Shown in pieces: positions 1 through 11,325 of a stretch of DNA of 64,000 nucleotides. Location: positions 1,161,596-1,225,595 of the forward strand of contig SCFE01000072.1 in NCBI GenBank assembly GCA_004352715.1, written 5' to 3'. This DNA is from Hofstenia miamia (taxonomy: Eukaryota > Xenacoelomorpha > Acoela). The first letter of the stretch is position 1; each line of letters starts with the position of its first letter. The translations under genes were made by a program, and so were the position numbers. The notes beneath the pieces are model-generated. The model had not been told where the DNA came from and made no database searches. It saw only the letters and a program-made list of their open reading frames with translations.

Positions 1-1071
1 GTGTGGAATATACAATTAAAGGACAGAAGAGGAAACTTAGATAATACTTACCCCGTGATAGCTGGCGCTGATCCCTGGATTGATTCACTAAATATATTGT
101 CTAGTTAAGAAGTGTTAGTTTCACCTGGGTAGCGATATTACATTAACGGCCCCCCTGATTCTTACTATATTCGAAAAGTAAACAATGAGTAATTCAAACT
201 ATGCGTCAGAGGGTACGTTGTGCGAATGCGCCAAACCCTGTATACAAGAATAAATGAATATTACAATTATTGAAACACAGGAAGATTATGGGATGCAAAA
301 GTAAATAATATTTTAAAAAAATTAATAACACTAATTTTAAAATTGTTATTATAATTATATCATCTGTTAATTTATTACAATGATTTTCTTCATTTGTAAT
401 TATAATTTTATTAAAGAAAAGTAGTTTGTTACCAATTTTAAATTGTGCACTCCTCAGAAATAGATTATTGAATTAAAAGTTCACAACAAAGTTGGAATCG
501 CGTACACACTTACAACTTTTCTTGTGCGCCTCATTAAATCACGAAAGGTTGCATGCAAAAGTAGAACCAATTTAACTTCTCAAATTAGGTTGCGCGCAAA
601 GTTGGAATCGCGTACAAACTTACAACTTTTCTTGTGCGCCTCATTAAATCAAGATAGGTTGCGCGCAAAGTTGTAAGTGTGCACGCTACTTTACTGTTCT
701 AAACTAAATGCCAAATATTAATAAAACTACACTACAAAAATATTCCTGAACAACATAGAAACTATCAAATACAAAAGGAAATGCTGCAATTACTTCCATT
801 TACAGTAGATTAAAAAAAGAATATATTCAAGGGGTTTTTTAAATTTTCAACAATTATGAGACACTATTCCATGCCTAATATAGAAAAACTAAACTACAAA
901 CTTAAATTTTGCACTTAATTGTTTTAAAATCGGTAGAAAATGTTTAAAATGTAAAAGCATTATTCATAATAATTTATTTCCCGTATCAATGTGATAAAAA
1001 GGAAAGGGTTGCAAATTAAACAGTAATAGGTATATTCAGCTTTTATAAGCACTCAGGTAACTTATTTGTTG
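1..1071. other. AT-rich segment without a gene; short direct repeat inside
   Basis: No coding signal on either strand. The only structure is a direct repeat: the stretch beginning CAAAGTTGGAATCGCGTACA at 487 recurs at 597, so the period is 110 bp. A third, shorter piece of the GCGCGCAAAGTTG motif follows near 661-672. The rest is poly-A/T-rich and unassigned. Confidence 0.6.
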
Positions 1072-1754
1072 TCAGATATTGACGTGCAAGCATATTAAAC
1101 GTTTTCGGTTTCTAGATGCTCTGCAACATAAAGTGCTACTGAGATACCTGAGAAACATATGTGAGTTACTTTCTTTGCTGCACATTATCCGGTGAAGACG
1201 ATGTATATTGTTGGATATCATGTTATTTACAGAGTTTTTGAAACAAGCTATGAGGGTATTCTTGCACTTGTGTATAATATCTTTTCCTACCAAACACGGT
1301 GAGGAAAAAACATGCTTAAGTGGTCTTCTCAGTTTTTGTTTTTGTGAATTATTCAGATGTCCAAACCACACCAATGAAGCATATCTGATAACACTAAGAA
1401 TGCAAGTTTTGAATATATACCAACACGTGCTTTCTTTTTTAAATCTACTAACAAACATAAGTGTGATAGTAATGAAGAATTTTCCCCAAAATATGTTTCT
1501 CAAATGATCAATGATAACACCCAGATATCCACAGGAGATTCAATAGTGTGTCCATTTATGCAAAAGGGAGTATATTTTCCATGCTGTAGTGGGGCTTCAT
1601 TTTTTTCAAATATTATTATTGAATCAGGGGCTGAAACTAGAACAGCACTGAGGAACTTAGTGTCACGGCAGAAGGTTGCAAGAGTGACCATCTTGTATCG
1701 GCCCTTGATTCTAGAGATAATTAAATAAGTAGAAAACATCGGTAATTCATCCAA
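1072..1754 (-). pseudogene. Non-LTR retrotransposon (LINE) C-terminal fragment
   Basis: The 143-codon frame 1072-1503 reads like the region after the reverse transcriptase of APE-type LINEs: the phrase LSVIRYASLVWFGHLNNSQK matches the family's usual 'LLYGSPVWYPSLS..QK' block, followed by a Lys/Arg-rich helix. The upstream frame 1500-1754 contains INGHTIESPVDIWVLSL, a weak match to the preceding 'NG..I..V..FKYLGV' block, in a different frame. No catalytic YADD, endonuclease or poly-A tail is visible, so this is a truncated, frameshifted relic. The assignment as a LINE is fairly secure; the clade (CR1/L2/RTE-like) is not determined. Confidence 0.65.
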
Positions 1755-2559
1755 GTAACTAGTAACTGTTTAGAAAGAAAACATTCAGGATGACCAATTC
1801 ATATGGCGTCATGCCGGAGCAATGGCAGAAATGAGGAATTCACAATTCGTCTGAACAGTTCTACTCTATTTGTCTTACGTGTTAATTTCTAGTTCAGTAA
1901 ACCATTCTCTGTTGTTTTCTTATCTCTCAGCTCATGTAATAATAGCATGTAATTACCATGCATTCATGGTAGCCAACGGCATATTATCATCAAGGTGTAA
2001 GTTGTTATAAGGGTCGTCTATTCGAAATTGAATGAGAGGAAGGATTTATTATCTCTACATGTACCCATATACCACCTAACCTAATGCAGTCCACAATCTG
2101 GGCTGCCTTTGTCAAGGAACAAGTCGTCGTCTCAGGATCAGAGAAGTAACTCCCAAATTGTTGCTGGAAACTTAAGTGGTTATAATAACCATCAGTTAGA
2201 AAAGCTTTTACATCTTAAAGAGAGAGCAAATGCATTTTTGGTAGCAGGCAATATAAATTGCCACATCTCAACTTATATTTATACAAAATAAACATAACTA
2301 CCTGGCCTTTGTTTACAAATTCAAACATTTAATTTCCCTCACAGAGTTAATTGAGCAATCACAAGTTAGCACCATTTGAGGGGACAATTATTATTAGATC
2401 GTAAAACTGCTCTAAAAAATCACTAACTAGTTTTGGCATGATAATGACGTCACCACGATCAAAGTCTAAAAAATTTAGCCCAGATAAATTAGAAAAATGA
2501 AATTTTACACCTGAGTCGCTGAGTGACTCTACACGCCTGCCCATTGCTCACATTATGTT
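1755..2559. other. Unassigned intergenic segment
   Basis: Only short chance frames (for example 60 codons at 2109-2291) with no family resemblance. Possibly includes the 3' end or LTR of the Gypsy element that follows, but I could not match it to a partner LTR near 9.8-10.6 kb. Confidence 0.4.
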
Positions 2560-2792
2560 TGTGGTAACAGCTGGAGAGACAGCCCAGAAATTAGTCTTTG
2601 AGTTTCATCTATCATTTCTAGGGCTAGGATGTCATCTCAACTGACGATGTCTGCATATTGGGGCCGCTTGGTCAACTGCATTAGTGCTTCTCTTTGGGTG
2701 ACCACCTCGTCCTTAAAGCAAAGGAAGTAGAGATTGGGCAATGATGAATTGATGGGACAATTTCAACAGAGATTGTTAAGGCGACGGGTGAA

Positions 2793-3761
2793 CCCTAATA
2801 GCACCAAGTTGTCTTTTGGACGTCCTTATGTCAACATTTATAGCCGTCCAAAAGACGTCAATATCTGTCCTCATAATGGACACAAAAACGACGTGATTTG
2901 CTAATAAATAAAATGTTATTCATAATTTGCCACAAACTTTTTGTATGAATTTATTTAACTGTGATATCTTTCACAGCATATTATTTTTGTAACCATGCTT
3001 TTGAAATTTACTCACAATCAGACTTCCTACTCATTTTGCTCACAAGCACCGCCATTAGTATCATCTTCTTACAAAGAAGTTTCTTATAATAGAAATTTTG
3101 ACACTTAAATGTCACTTTTGTAAAGGTGCAAAATTTTTTATATATTTGCTTTTTCATTAATTTCACTAGTATGCCTCTATTCGCTTTTTATTTATATTTA
3201 CATTTTAAGGTATTGTTGAAGTCAAAATATATATTTGCATAAATCATTCCAACCTGTGTAAAATATTTATGTTTAAAATTAATGCATGTTTATCTTAAAA
3301 AATGGAATAATTTATTCAATCATAAATTTTCTATTCAATATTTTGTGACATTATAAAAAATGATTAAACTTTGTTTAGCAACGTTAATATTTTTAAGAAA
3401 AATAGCAAAGGAATACAAAATTTTCAACGTTTCCAAGAGTAAAATTAATGTGTCAAAAGTAAAGCTATTAAATATTTCTTTATAAATGATATTAGTGGCA
3501 TAAATTGTAAGTGAAACTATTAGACGTTTGATTGTGTTTAAATATTCAGAAGTTCAGTAATAACAAACATAGGTTGTAAACGTTATCAGATTAAATTACC
3601 TTACTTCATTTAACAGGGTTTTGCAAAATCATGAATAATACTTTATTTATTCGCAAATCATGTCGTTTTTGAGTCCATTATGAGGACAGATATTGACGTC
3701 TTTTGGACGGCTATAAATGTTGACTTAAAGACGTCCAAAAGACAAGTTCGTGTTACTAGGG
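2793..3761. mobile_element. 969-bp DNA transposon with ~140-bp terminal inverted repeats, unclassified
   Basis: The ends are CCCTAATAGCACC and GGTGTTACTAGGG, and the inverted repeats run inward about 140 bp (2793 to about 2935, and about 3618-3761) with few mismatches. Each end also carries an internal 12-bp inverted pair, GTCTTTTGGACG and CGTCCAAAAGAC, so each terminus can form its own hairpin. The element interrupts a minus-strand retroelement frame. Removing it together with one AA dinucleotide rejoins that frame, so the target duplication looks like 2 bp (AA). The interior (2940-3615) is AT-rich with no frame. Ends of the CCCT...AGGG type recall piggyBac, but the TTAA target is absent, so I leave the superfamily open. 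Confidence 0.8.
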
Positions 3762-5454
3762 AAGGTGTCAAGAAACCTTTTGCATAGTTGGAAATATTTG
3801 AAGGCAATCATTAACGTCATCAGCGCGTCTTTGTAGGACTTATGGGCGCACTGGCACTAATCTGTGTGTCTGGGTAGAAGTGGATGAATACTTCTTTGAG
3901 GGACAATATCATGGTATGATGATCAACAAACAGCTAACAGAACTCAATGACTTGCTGCAGTGTCATCTCCTTGGGGTCAGACACATTGGCTCACAGCATA
4001 GTAGTGATCTCAATCCTCTTCATGACATCATAATACCTAGTTATTGTTTCAACATTATTGATCCACATCAGGTCACATGCTGCTTGGAACAGAATTAAAA
4101 CTCATGGGTTCAGTTGAACGATTTTCTCTCGAATTTTCTGTAGTTGCTCATGGAGAGGTTGTCCCATTTGGAAGATGACTTTAATAGTGAGTTTCCCATC
4201 TATGAATACTCTCTCTGCATTGCCTCCTTGCATGAGCTTTACTCTGACAGCTTTGTATTCAGCGTTTGAGATAGTCACTTGCACTCCACACTCATACTAA
4301 CGTAATTCCTCTTGTCTGGTAGATGGTTGGATACCCTTTTCTTGCCTTTTTTCACTCACCAGGACAGGAGGATGAGCGACCTGGTGATGCTTGGTGGCGG
4401 TATGCATAGCAGGTTGTGCTGTTTGGCGTGTTTCATGACCAGATGTAGTTCAAAACTTTCTCAAACAATAGCTGTTCCTATCATGATGAGATAATTAATC
4501 TCTGCATCTCCAATGGTATCCCAGGAGCAACATCAGAGCTCATGTTGTATCAGTTTCTGAATTTGGCTGGAGCTGACATTGACATGGGCAGTGGTACACT
4601 CGACGTCTGTTGCCTGGGCACTTGCAATAAAACTAATTCCTCTTTAGAGAATATTTCACTTAGGTACCATTTCATTAACCTAATACATCCTTATCTGTGT
4701 TGTCCTTAAATAACCACTCTTTTGAATTTTTAAGCTCTCCTTGAATTCCTCAGGTTTATGCTTGACTGTTAAAATACACTCATCTTCAGTTATTGACCAC
4801 TGTGGGGTTGCACAAGGAGATGTGCAAGGTTCCACAAATTTCTCCATATTAATGGCTTCCAGCAGGGCTTTGTTAGCTGGCAAGACTTGTATGGAGGACG
4901 TGGATAAGAGCTCTTCTTCTCTGTATAACTGCTTGGGGGTCTTCATAACCTGATCCAAGATAATGATCAGCACAATCTTGCCCTCTTTGCTTTTCTGTTG
5001 TGGAGTTTCTGTTAGTTTGATGTAGCTGCATTTGGAGTAGTGGAACCTTTCTATATTAAACAGAATTTCTGCTTTATTGTGAACATCATAGCATTGCAAT
5101 AGTTTGAAGAAGTGTAATGTAGACCCCAGCAGTCTCTCCATTAGTCTCTCTGTGCATAACAGGGCATAATCTGAATTGAAAGACGAAAACTTGGTGTTTT
5201 CTGTTGATCCCTACATGTATTTTTTGAGTGTGTATGAGAAAATATTTAAGTCCAATGAACATATTCCCAGTTGGTTGCATATGATAATGGGCAATAGCAT
5301 GCCAGTGACACTGGCAGTTGTTTATGAACTGACATAGGTGCATAAGGGTGAAATCCTCATCAAAAGAGGTATGCACAGTGTTCCGAAAATAGTGTTTGCT
5401 TTCTGCGTATAACACACTGATTAGTATTGTGACAGACTGTAAGATGAATCTCAT
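3762..5454 (-). pseudogene. Coding-like region downstream of the Gypsy integrase (third ORF, function unclear)
   Basis: Minus-strand frames at 5454-5086, 5141-4680 and 4284-4102, plus non-ATG stretches to 3765, follow the integrase. They continue beyond the inserted 969-bp element to about 2560, where DEVVTQREALMQLTKRPQYA is readable. The position after integrase is where many Gypsy elements carry a third ORF (envelope-like or accessory), and some peptides have spaced cysteines, but I see no convincing fusion peptide, signal peptide or transmembrane anchor. It could equally be a second truncated retroelement's gag. The frames overlap by shifts and contain stops, so nothing here is functional. 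Confidence 0.4.
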
Positions 5455-5475
5455 TCATCTTGTTGAGAATGTAAA

Positions 5476-6530
5476 CTACATATCTCTTGAGGCTTTTCTC
5501 CTGATAGTTTGGGAACAAGAGGGACAAAGGAGTACTAGTTTCTCGACAGTGGTGTTGTAAAAGTACTCCACAACTTCTATGCTCCGCCTCCAGTGTTTTC
5601 CAGCAGCTCTTGAGAATGCAACCCTAATAAGTTTAATTAATGTGCAGTTAAGTCTTTCCACTACTCCATTGGATTGGGGATGGTATCTGGTTGTGAATTC
5701 ATGGAGGACTTTGAGTTCATGCTTCCATCAAGCTATTCTTGAACTGAGGTCTCCAATTGGAAATTAGTCATTCCATAGGACCCAATTTGAGCATGCATTC
5801 CTTTACAATCTTTTCACCTAAACTTTGGCGACAGTATTTCTGAGAGGAATAAATTTTGCATACTTGGTAAAGTGACCATCACCAGTAGATATTGGTATCC
5901 GTCATCATCCTTAGACAGTTTTTCCAGGTCCATGTGGACATTTGGTCATTCTGCTGGTTGACTTTTGACCTTGTCACGCTGTTCTGGAAAGTGACTGGCA
6001 ATCTGTAGCAGGCCTGTCCCACATGTATCAATGACATTGGTTACAATGACTCAGATCCCTACCATTACATAGAGGGAGTTGAAGGTGTTCTCAGCTTGGA
6101 TAATGCTGAGGTGGCCCCACTTGTGCACTTGGTGTACAAGACCACATTTGAGATATTTGGGAATTGCCAATCAATTATTCTGACTTTTCACAAAAAGGAG
6201 GCCTTGCAGGTTTAGTTTCCATCTATATCATTTAAAGTACTGGTCCATAACAGGAGTCATGGGATAGAGTGGGTCTTTCAACCTTTCGATTATTTCAGAT
6301 AGAACCTTATTGTGGTGCTGATGTTGGATGATCTCTCACTCTGTGATTTCTTCCTTTACAATGATTGGCATGATGGCTTTGTCTTGATGATCAGTATTAA
6401 TCTCAGGGCGTAATTCATACTTGGTGAGAGGGATGAAGCTGAATTTGGTCTTTTCTCCTTCAGGTTGTTTTAGATCTTATTTGTAAATGGGTAGAGCAGT
6501 CCAATAGTCTGCATTAAAGATGTAACTTTC
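5476..6530 (-). pseudogene. Gypsy integrase remnant
   Basis: Translated on the minus strand, the stretch near 6100-5880 resembles the start of an integrase core (MDLEKLSKDDDGYQYLLVMV). Near 5720-5640 the words IPNPME and WKDLTAH correspond to the 'PQSNG.VER.N..L' block around the last catalytic Glu. The 61-codon frame 5661-5476 covers the C-terminal side of the core. Integrase would join the retroelement cDNA to the host genome. Stops and frame changes separate the blocks, so the enzyme is inactive. Upstream lies RNase H in the expected order. Confidence 0.6.
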
Positions 6531-6569
6531 CGGATCTATGCTGGATGGTAAATGAAAATTTGTTTAGGT

Positions 6570-6790
6570 ACTTGATTCAGTGAGCCATGATGAAGTACCT
6601 GACCTTCTTGAGTGCTTCCACTAGGGCCAGTGTTTTGCATTTAGTGGCGTCATAGTTTTTCTCAGTGGCATGTAGTTTTTGTCTGAAATATTGGACCAGA
6701 CTTTCCACACTGTTGATGATTTGACTTAGGACTCTGCCAATTGCAAATGTGATGGCGTCACAGTCAACCAAGAAATACTTTGAATAATTC
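6570..6790 (-). pseudogene. Gypsy RNase H fragment
   Basis: The 64-codon frame 6771-6577 reads VDCDAITFAIGRVLSQ, then YFRQKLHATEKNYDATKCKT and LALVEALKKVRYF. This is the classic Gypsy RNase H pattern ('DAS..AIGAVLSQ', 'S..L...E.NY...E.E.LA.V.A....R.YL'). The first Asp and the Glu of the E-K-N-Y block are kept, but the usual Glu after it is Lys in KCKT. RNase H degrades the RNA strand during reverse transcription. The fragment lies between the RT and integrase blocks of the same element. Confidence 0.8.
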
Positions 6791-6949
6791 AGAGTGTTTA
6801 GGCTAGGTATCTTTTTTAGCTCTTTTTTTCATGTGATCTAAATCTTCTTCTTAGACCAAAGTCCACTTGAACTCAGCACTCTTCTTTAGCAATTTCAAGA
6901 TATTTCTCATATTTTTGGCAAGATTGTGCACAAATATGCTATAATAATT

Positions 6950-7934
6950 AAGAAAATCCATTAGTCTTTGGATATCCTTTCAAGTTTTTGGTACCTTGAT
7001 ATGTTCCAGAAAATCTTTCACATTGTTTTTTATGGAAATCTTTCCCAATTCAATAACTCTTCCCAGAAAGGTTACCTTTGTTTGAACCAACACACATTTA
7101 TTCCCATTGACCTTCAAAGCCAGCATTGTGCAATGAGTCTAAAGTTCTGCTAAGTTTTTCAAATTGTCCAGGAACGTCTGACTGGTGCAAAAATGTCATG
7201 AATGTAGTCTGAAATAACAGGTTCCAACATGCTATCATTATTTTTCAGTACCTTAGTCAGTATTGCTGAAAAGTGGTGGGGGCATTGCAGAGGCCAAACG
7301 CCATATATTTCCACTTATACAATCTGTAGGGGGTTATGAAAGCTGTCTTCTTGATATTGGAGGTTTGCATTGGCACCTGCCAATAGGCTTTGCAAAGATC
7401 CAATCAAGAAAAGAAGTTGTAGCAGCTGGCATTGTATAGAAGGTCTTTGATCCATGGTAACAGGTAGGCATCCTTGATCATAATTTTGTTCAATTTGTGA
7501 AAGTTGATGCACAGGTGGTACTTATCCCCTTGTTTTATGAATATGGTAGGGGCCTGAATGATACTGCTCTTGATAAGATGACTTAAAATTTTCTCATATT
7601 TGCCTTTGAGATTTTCTGGGAGTCTCCTTATTGGGAGCTGGATAGGCTTATCATGCTTGGTCTTGATGGCATGTTCTGCTCCAATGGCTTGTCCAACACT
7701 AATTGATCTATAATTAAATTCCCCATTTTTGCTGCACAACAGTGTGACTAGCAATGTATGTTCTGCTACATCTAGATTAGGGTGCGACTCTTCAGATACT
7801 GTGGGTATCTTGGCGACATTGGTAGTATCCTCAAGATTGTGAATAGCAGTAAATATTGGCAGACAAGGTGTTGCTGCGTTTTCAACCTGGTTGGGTATGG
7901 CAATGATTTCTAGTTGGCAGTGATTGAAGACCAT
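6950..7934 (-). pseudogene. Gypsy reverse transcriptase, broken
   Basis: The 176-codon frame 7934-7404 carries the protease-RT linker and the start of the palm/fingers: PIRRLPENLKGKYEKILSHL, then IIQAPTIFIKQGDKYHLCIN, with NFHKLN for the usual 'DYR.LN'. In other frames follow AFITPYRLYKWKYMAFGLCN (the 'FGLCNAP' motif, about 7335-7265) and the active-site box at 7195-7206, read as YIHD where the family has Y(I/V/L)DD. One catalytic Asp is therefore His. The enzyme copies element RNA to DNA; with the active-site change and several frameshifts this copy cannot. Confidence 0.85.
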
Positions 7935-8232
7935 GAGAGTTAGAACTATTTAAGATAGTGACACAGGTCTTACCATTTATGACGTGGCAGAGATCAGGTG
8001 AGAAGTTTACTCCTTTCTTGTAAGGGCCTCTTTGGCCTGTGATAACTACATTGCCATTTTAACATGGTGGCTCTAGTCAAGTGGCGAGATTCAATGATGA
8101 TGGACTCAGTGAGTCAGAAGAGAATTTTGTGCTCAGGAATAGCAGTTAGCTGTGATACCTTGGTCTCTTTATGTGAGACTGTGTTACTTCCATAATCAAT
8201 TACACAAGCATTTCTTTCCAGGAAGTCATTCC

Positions 8233-8517
8233 CTAAGATGATGTCATAGGGCAGTGGTTGATTGTACATGTCCACAACAACAAGGTATACATGGAAGAGC
8301 GCTTGATTAACTCTACATCACGAACTTCCCCTTTTATTGAAATAGTATTTCCAGATGCATCAATCAAGCAAACATTGGAGGGGTCCAATGCATCACTACT
8401 CATGCATAGTGTGGTGCAGCACTTGTTGCTGATGATTGGTACTGCTGCTCCCATGTCCATAGTGGCATGCACTAACGTCCCATTCACTTCTACAGGAATT
8501 ACTTTCTTCCTCATCAT
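8233..8517 (-). pseudogene. Retroviral-type aspartic protease fragment (Gypsy)
   Basis: A 94-codon frame begins with basic residues then VIPVEVNGTLVHATMDMGAA, matching the flap-to-active-site segment of Gypsy proteases ('V.V.G......DTGA..S.I'). The active-site triad reads D-M-G instead of D-T/S-G (Asp near 8455-8457). The protease would cut the gag-pol polyprotein. It sits between gag and RT as expected. The start codon lies inside the domain and is probably not a natural initiation site. Confidence 0.7.
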
Positions 8518-8920
8518 GTTAGTGATAACAAGAACATCCTACACTTGTTTGTTAGGAGGTGGCACTTAATCTAGTTTAACAACAAATCATCACATTCAAA
8601 CTTTGCATCCTCAACTCCTGGTTCCTCAAGCAAGAATCCATTGCCATCAGCTAGGATCCAGATGGCGGCACTGCAAGTATTTTTTAGGTGGCCTTTTTGA
8701 CCACATCAATAGCATCAAATGGCAGAGACCTCGAATTTGGCTTTGAGATAGTGATTGTCACTGGGAGATGTTTCTTTAATTTTCAGCTTTGCAGGTTCCG
8801 TTTTTGGTTTCAACTCGCCAACATCTCAATCAATTTGACTGGAGTTATGAATCAGATACAGCACACTGATGGCTTTTCTGATGATTACATGGAGGTCATC
8901 CTTGGGATGGCACTTTAATT

Positions 8921-9640
8921 CTAGATGACTGCTGATGTGTGGAGGGAAACTTCGACAGATATATGAAAATAAATCATGCCGTGAATATTCTGGAGAAGGT
9001 TACTCAAGCAAAACAGTCTCTCTACCTGGTTGATGTAATTTTGGACGTCACCTTCCTTTTTGAAGAACATATCACATAACAAGGTTTTATACTGGTGCTT
9101 TATGCGAGGAGCATGGTAATGGTCATCAAAGGATCCAATTAACAGTTGATAATCAGTTTTGGTCTCATGATCCAGCATTATGTATTGGTTGTAGGCAAGA
9201 CCCTGCAAATAGAGTGGGAACTGGGTGATGGCTACATCTTGAGTATTGTGGTATTGTTTCATCATTAACTCGAACAAAAAGAACCATTTGTCAAATGATT
9301 GTGAATCTTCATCGATACAGCCAGTAGGCACTGTAGAGTTTTTGAAGAGAGAATGAGAATTTTTGGTAAACTGAAGGAACACTATCTGTGCAACTTTGGA
9401 GGTAAACATATTGCTGAAGGTTTCTAAAACTTTGTCGAGCATGGCACAAGTAATGTAGTTGATTGAAGGAGCAGGACTGGGAAGAACCTGTGGAGTGATG
9501 GCAGGTATACCACTGCCCACAGCAGAGAGCTCATGAATTTGGAGTTTGAGCAAAGTGATTGCTTCCAGCATTCTCTGCTCTCTACTGTGATATAAACATT
9601 TATCAGAAGAAAGCATGTTGAAGAAGCATGCTGGTGCTTC
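8921..9640 (-). pseudogene. Gypsy gag (capsid-like) region
   Basis: The frame contains SFDKWFFLFELMMKQYHNTQ, then ITQFPLYLQGLAYNQYI and a region ending with YINQVERLFCLSNLL. This follows the capsid pattern of Ty3/Gypsy gag ('F..W...FE......W......LP..L.G.A...Y...', then 'L..L......E.V..Y......L'). Gag would form the particle shell. The open frame runs to an ATG at 9796, but its first ~50 codons are LINE-derived (see 9641-9830), so the true gag start is lost. A zinc knuckle was not seen. Confidence 0.65.
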
Positions 9641-9830
9641 TAATCCGGCTTCTATATCATTAATGCTGTCTTTAATTACAGGAAGATGAACAGTCCAATG
9701 TTTTCTTATATACATCAGAAGACCACCGCCAATATTTACCAATATTTGATCTTGTCTATGCATATAAAAACTATCAATTGAAATTGCTTGATCCATAATC
9801 TCTTTACTTTGTTTTGCTTCTTGTAGTGAT
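9641..9830 (-). pseudogene. LINE endonuclease fragment fused in frame to gag
   Basis: The first residues of the 291-codon frame read SFYMHRQDQ, then GGGLLMYIRKHWTVHLPVIK and NDIEAG. This is the APE-type endonuclease segment of CR1/L2-like LINEs ('Y...R.DR...GGGV..Y....'), not a Gypsy sequence. Upstream on the minus strand KEIMDQAISID fits the preceding block. The LINE-like reading passes without a stop into gag near 9640, so the frame is a chimera of two retroelement relics. Confidence 0.6.
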
Positions 9831-10600
9831 ACAAAACAGATTATTGTGTTTTTTATAAACTCTTCAAATTGAATAAATTTTGATTTTATCTATTGGGATT
9901 ATGGGTGTATCCCATGGGAAAAGTAGAACATGACACATCAAACCTTTCCGCTATTCCATTGCTAGTCACATACTCCTTAATATGTTCATTTAGTCAAATA
10001 TCAACCTTAACATTTTTATAGTAAAGAATTAAGTTTCGAATTTTTAAATCTTTTTTTGTTAATTCTTTGCTGCATAAGTTCATAACTACGTTTTAAGACT
10101 TTTTTCTATTGTTCACGTTCTTCTTTGTTTAAAAACAGATTCACGAAAACTTTTTTATCAAATGTTTTCACCAATGATGATTTTGGTATAATCTTTTTTA
10201 CATCCCATGCAGAGGTAAGTGTTACAAGGACATATATTGGTTTGATACTGGTTTTTAAGCTTTCCAAGTCTACAAATGTAGACTAGTTTTTATCTAAATG
10301 TGTTAATAATTTATCTACTTTTTTCTCAGTTTTATCTATGTAATTTACATTACAACATGCAATTCTATGAAATAATATGATATTTTAAATGAAGCAAAAA
10401 TATTTAATGGAAATTTAAAAATTTTCTTCCAATAACAACCTTATCTTCTCTGGAAATGAGCTTTTCTAGTTTTACATACAATTTATTATTAATCATAACA
10501 CAGGAATCCTTCATGCATGAGCAGTTGTAGTAGAATCCGTCATGTAGAAACACATACGAATTTTTCTTGGAAACAATGGGTAAGCTGAAACGATGACTAT
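9831..10600. other. Unassigned AT-rich segment
   Basis: No frame with family resemblance. May contain the 5' LTR of the Gypsy relic, but no matching 3' copy was found. Confidence 0.4.
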
Positions 10601-10889
10601 CAAATTCAGATGTTGATTCGATTGACCAGCTGCTGAAGGGGCTTTCTACCTGAATGCAGTTTCTTGCAAATAGATCTCATTATATTTTCAAAACGGAAAT
10701 AGGACAATTTTTCTAAAGGAATAATGCCAATATTGAATGCGACAAATTTCAAGAAAGAAAAGGACACAATATATTGAAAAAATAAATGAAATCGGAAAAA
10801 CAAACAATTGATACAATGAGTAATATAATCAAACAAGAAGAGGAAGAAAAATACAGGATCCCAGAAGTAAAAGACAAAGGGTATATGCA

Positions 10890-11325
10890 CATCTAAGTAA
10901 GTCGGAAAGGGAAAGATTAATGCAAACATTACGCAAACATGAGAAAATTTTCAATTACGGAGAGAGAAGTGTTGGTAAAGCCGTAGGCAAAACTCATAGG
11001 ATTGTTAAAACCATGAAAGTGTCAATACGACTACCATGTCACAGAGTACCAGAGCAACTAAAAGAAAATTACAACCAGATACTGAATGAGCTAATCAATA
11101 ACAAAATCATTAGACCAAGCAAAAGCCCTTATGCCACACTGACAGTGTTTGTAAAACAGGGCAAGAAATATAGATTGTGTATTGACTTTCAAAAACTCAA
11201 TGATATAGCAAAGAAAAATGCTTACCCACTTCAGAAGATAGATAATCTATGAGGCCAGCAAACACAAATACTATGCATGCGTTGACTTGTGCAAAGCCTA
11301 CTGGCATTATATTATTCTAGATTAA
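10890..11325 (+). pseudogene. Gypsy protease-RT fragment on the plus strand
   Basis: The 110-codon frame 10920-11252 reads KTHRIVKTMKVSIRLPCHRV, then EQLKENYNQILNELINNKII and FVKQGKKYRLCIDFQKLN, ending NAYPLQKIDNL. This is the RT fingers/palm start of Ty3/Gypsy ('H.I.T....P......R.P', 'V.KKDG..R.CVDYR.LN', 'YPLP.ID'). The coding resemblance begins upstream (about 10890). After a +1 shift near 11250 it continues as YYACVDLCKAYWHY ('FS.LDL..GYWQ') to about 11325. The related segment of the 2.5-9.6 kb element runs on the other strand, so this is a separate insertion. No LTRs are visible. Confidence 0.8.

Larger units (their letters stand above)
2560..9640 (-). mobile_element. Degraded Ty3/Gypsy LTR retrotransposon (internal region)
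   Basis: On the minus strand the order is gag (about 9640-8920), protease (8517-8233), reverse transcriptase (7934-6950), RNase H (6790-6570), integrase (about 6500-5476), then 2-3 kb of further coding-like sequence down to about 2560. PR-RT-RH-IN is the Ty3/Gypsy order. Every domain carries stops or frameshifts, so the copy is dead. No LTR pair was recognised. The 3' part is split by a 969-bp transposon (2793-3761), and the 5' end runs into a LINE endonuclease fragment near 9640. Confidence 0.75.

Noticed and set aside
487-690. Spaced repeats considered as a CRISPR array
   Set aside because: Only two long units with 110-bp period and eukaryotic context; no regular short repeat-spacer pattern.
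2793-3761. piggyBac assignment for the 969-bp element
   Set aside because: Ends begin CCCT but the flanks are AA rather than TTAA, so the class was left open.
7195-7206. YIHD as a possible variant RT active site
   Set aside because: The surrounding frame is broken by stops and shifts, so the change is best read as decay rather than a functional variant.
10606-10929. 107-codon hydrophobic, Phe-rich minus-strand frame
   Set aside because: It is the reverse of an A-rich stretch leading into the plus-strand Gypsy fragment; the composition is that of antisense poly-purine, not a membrane protein.
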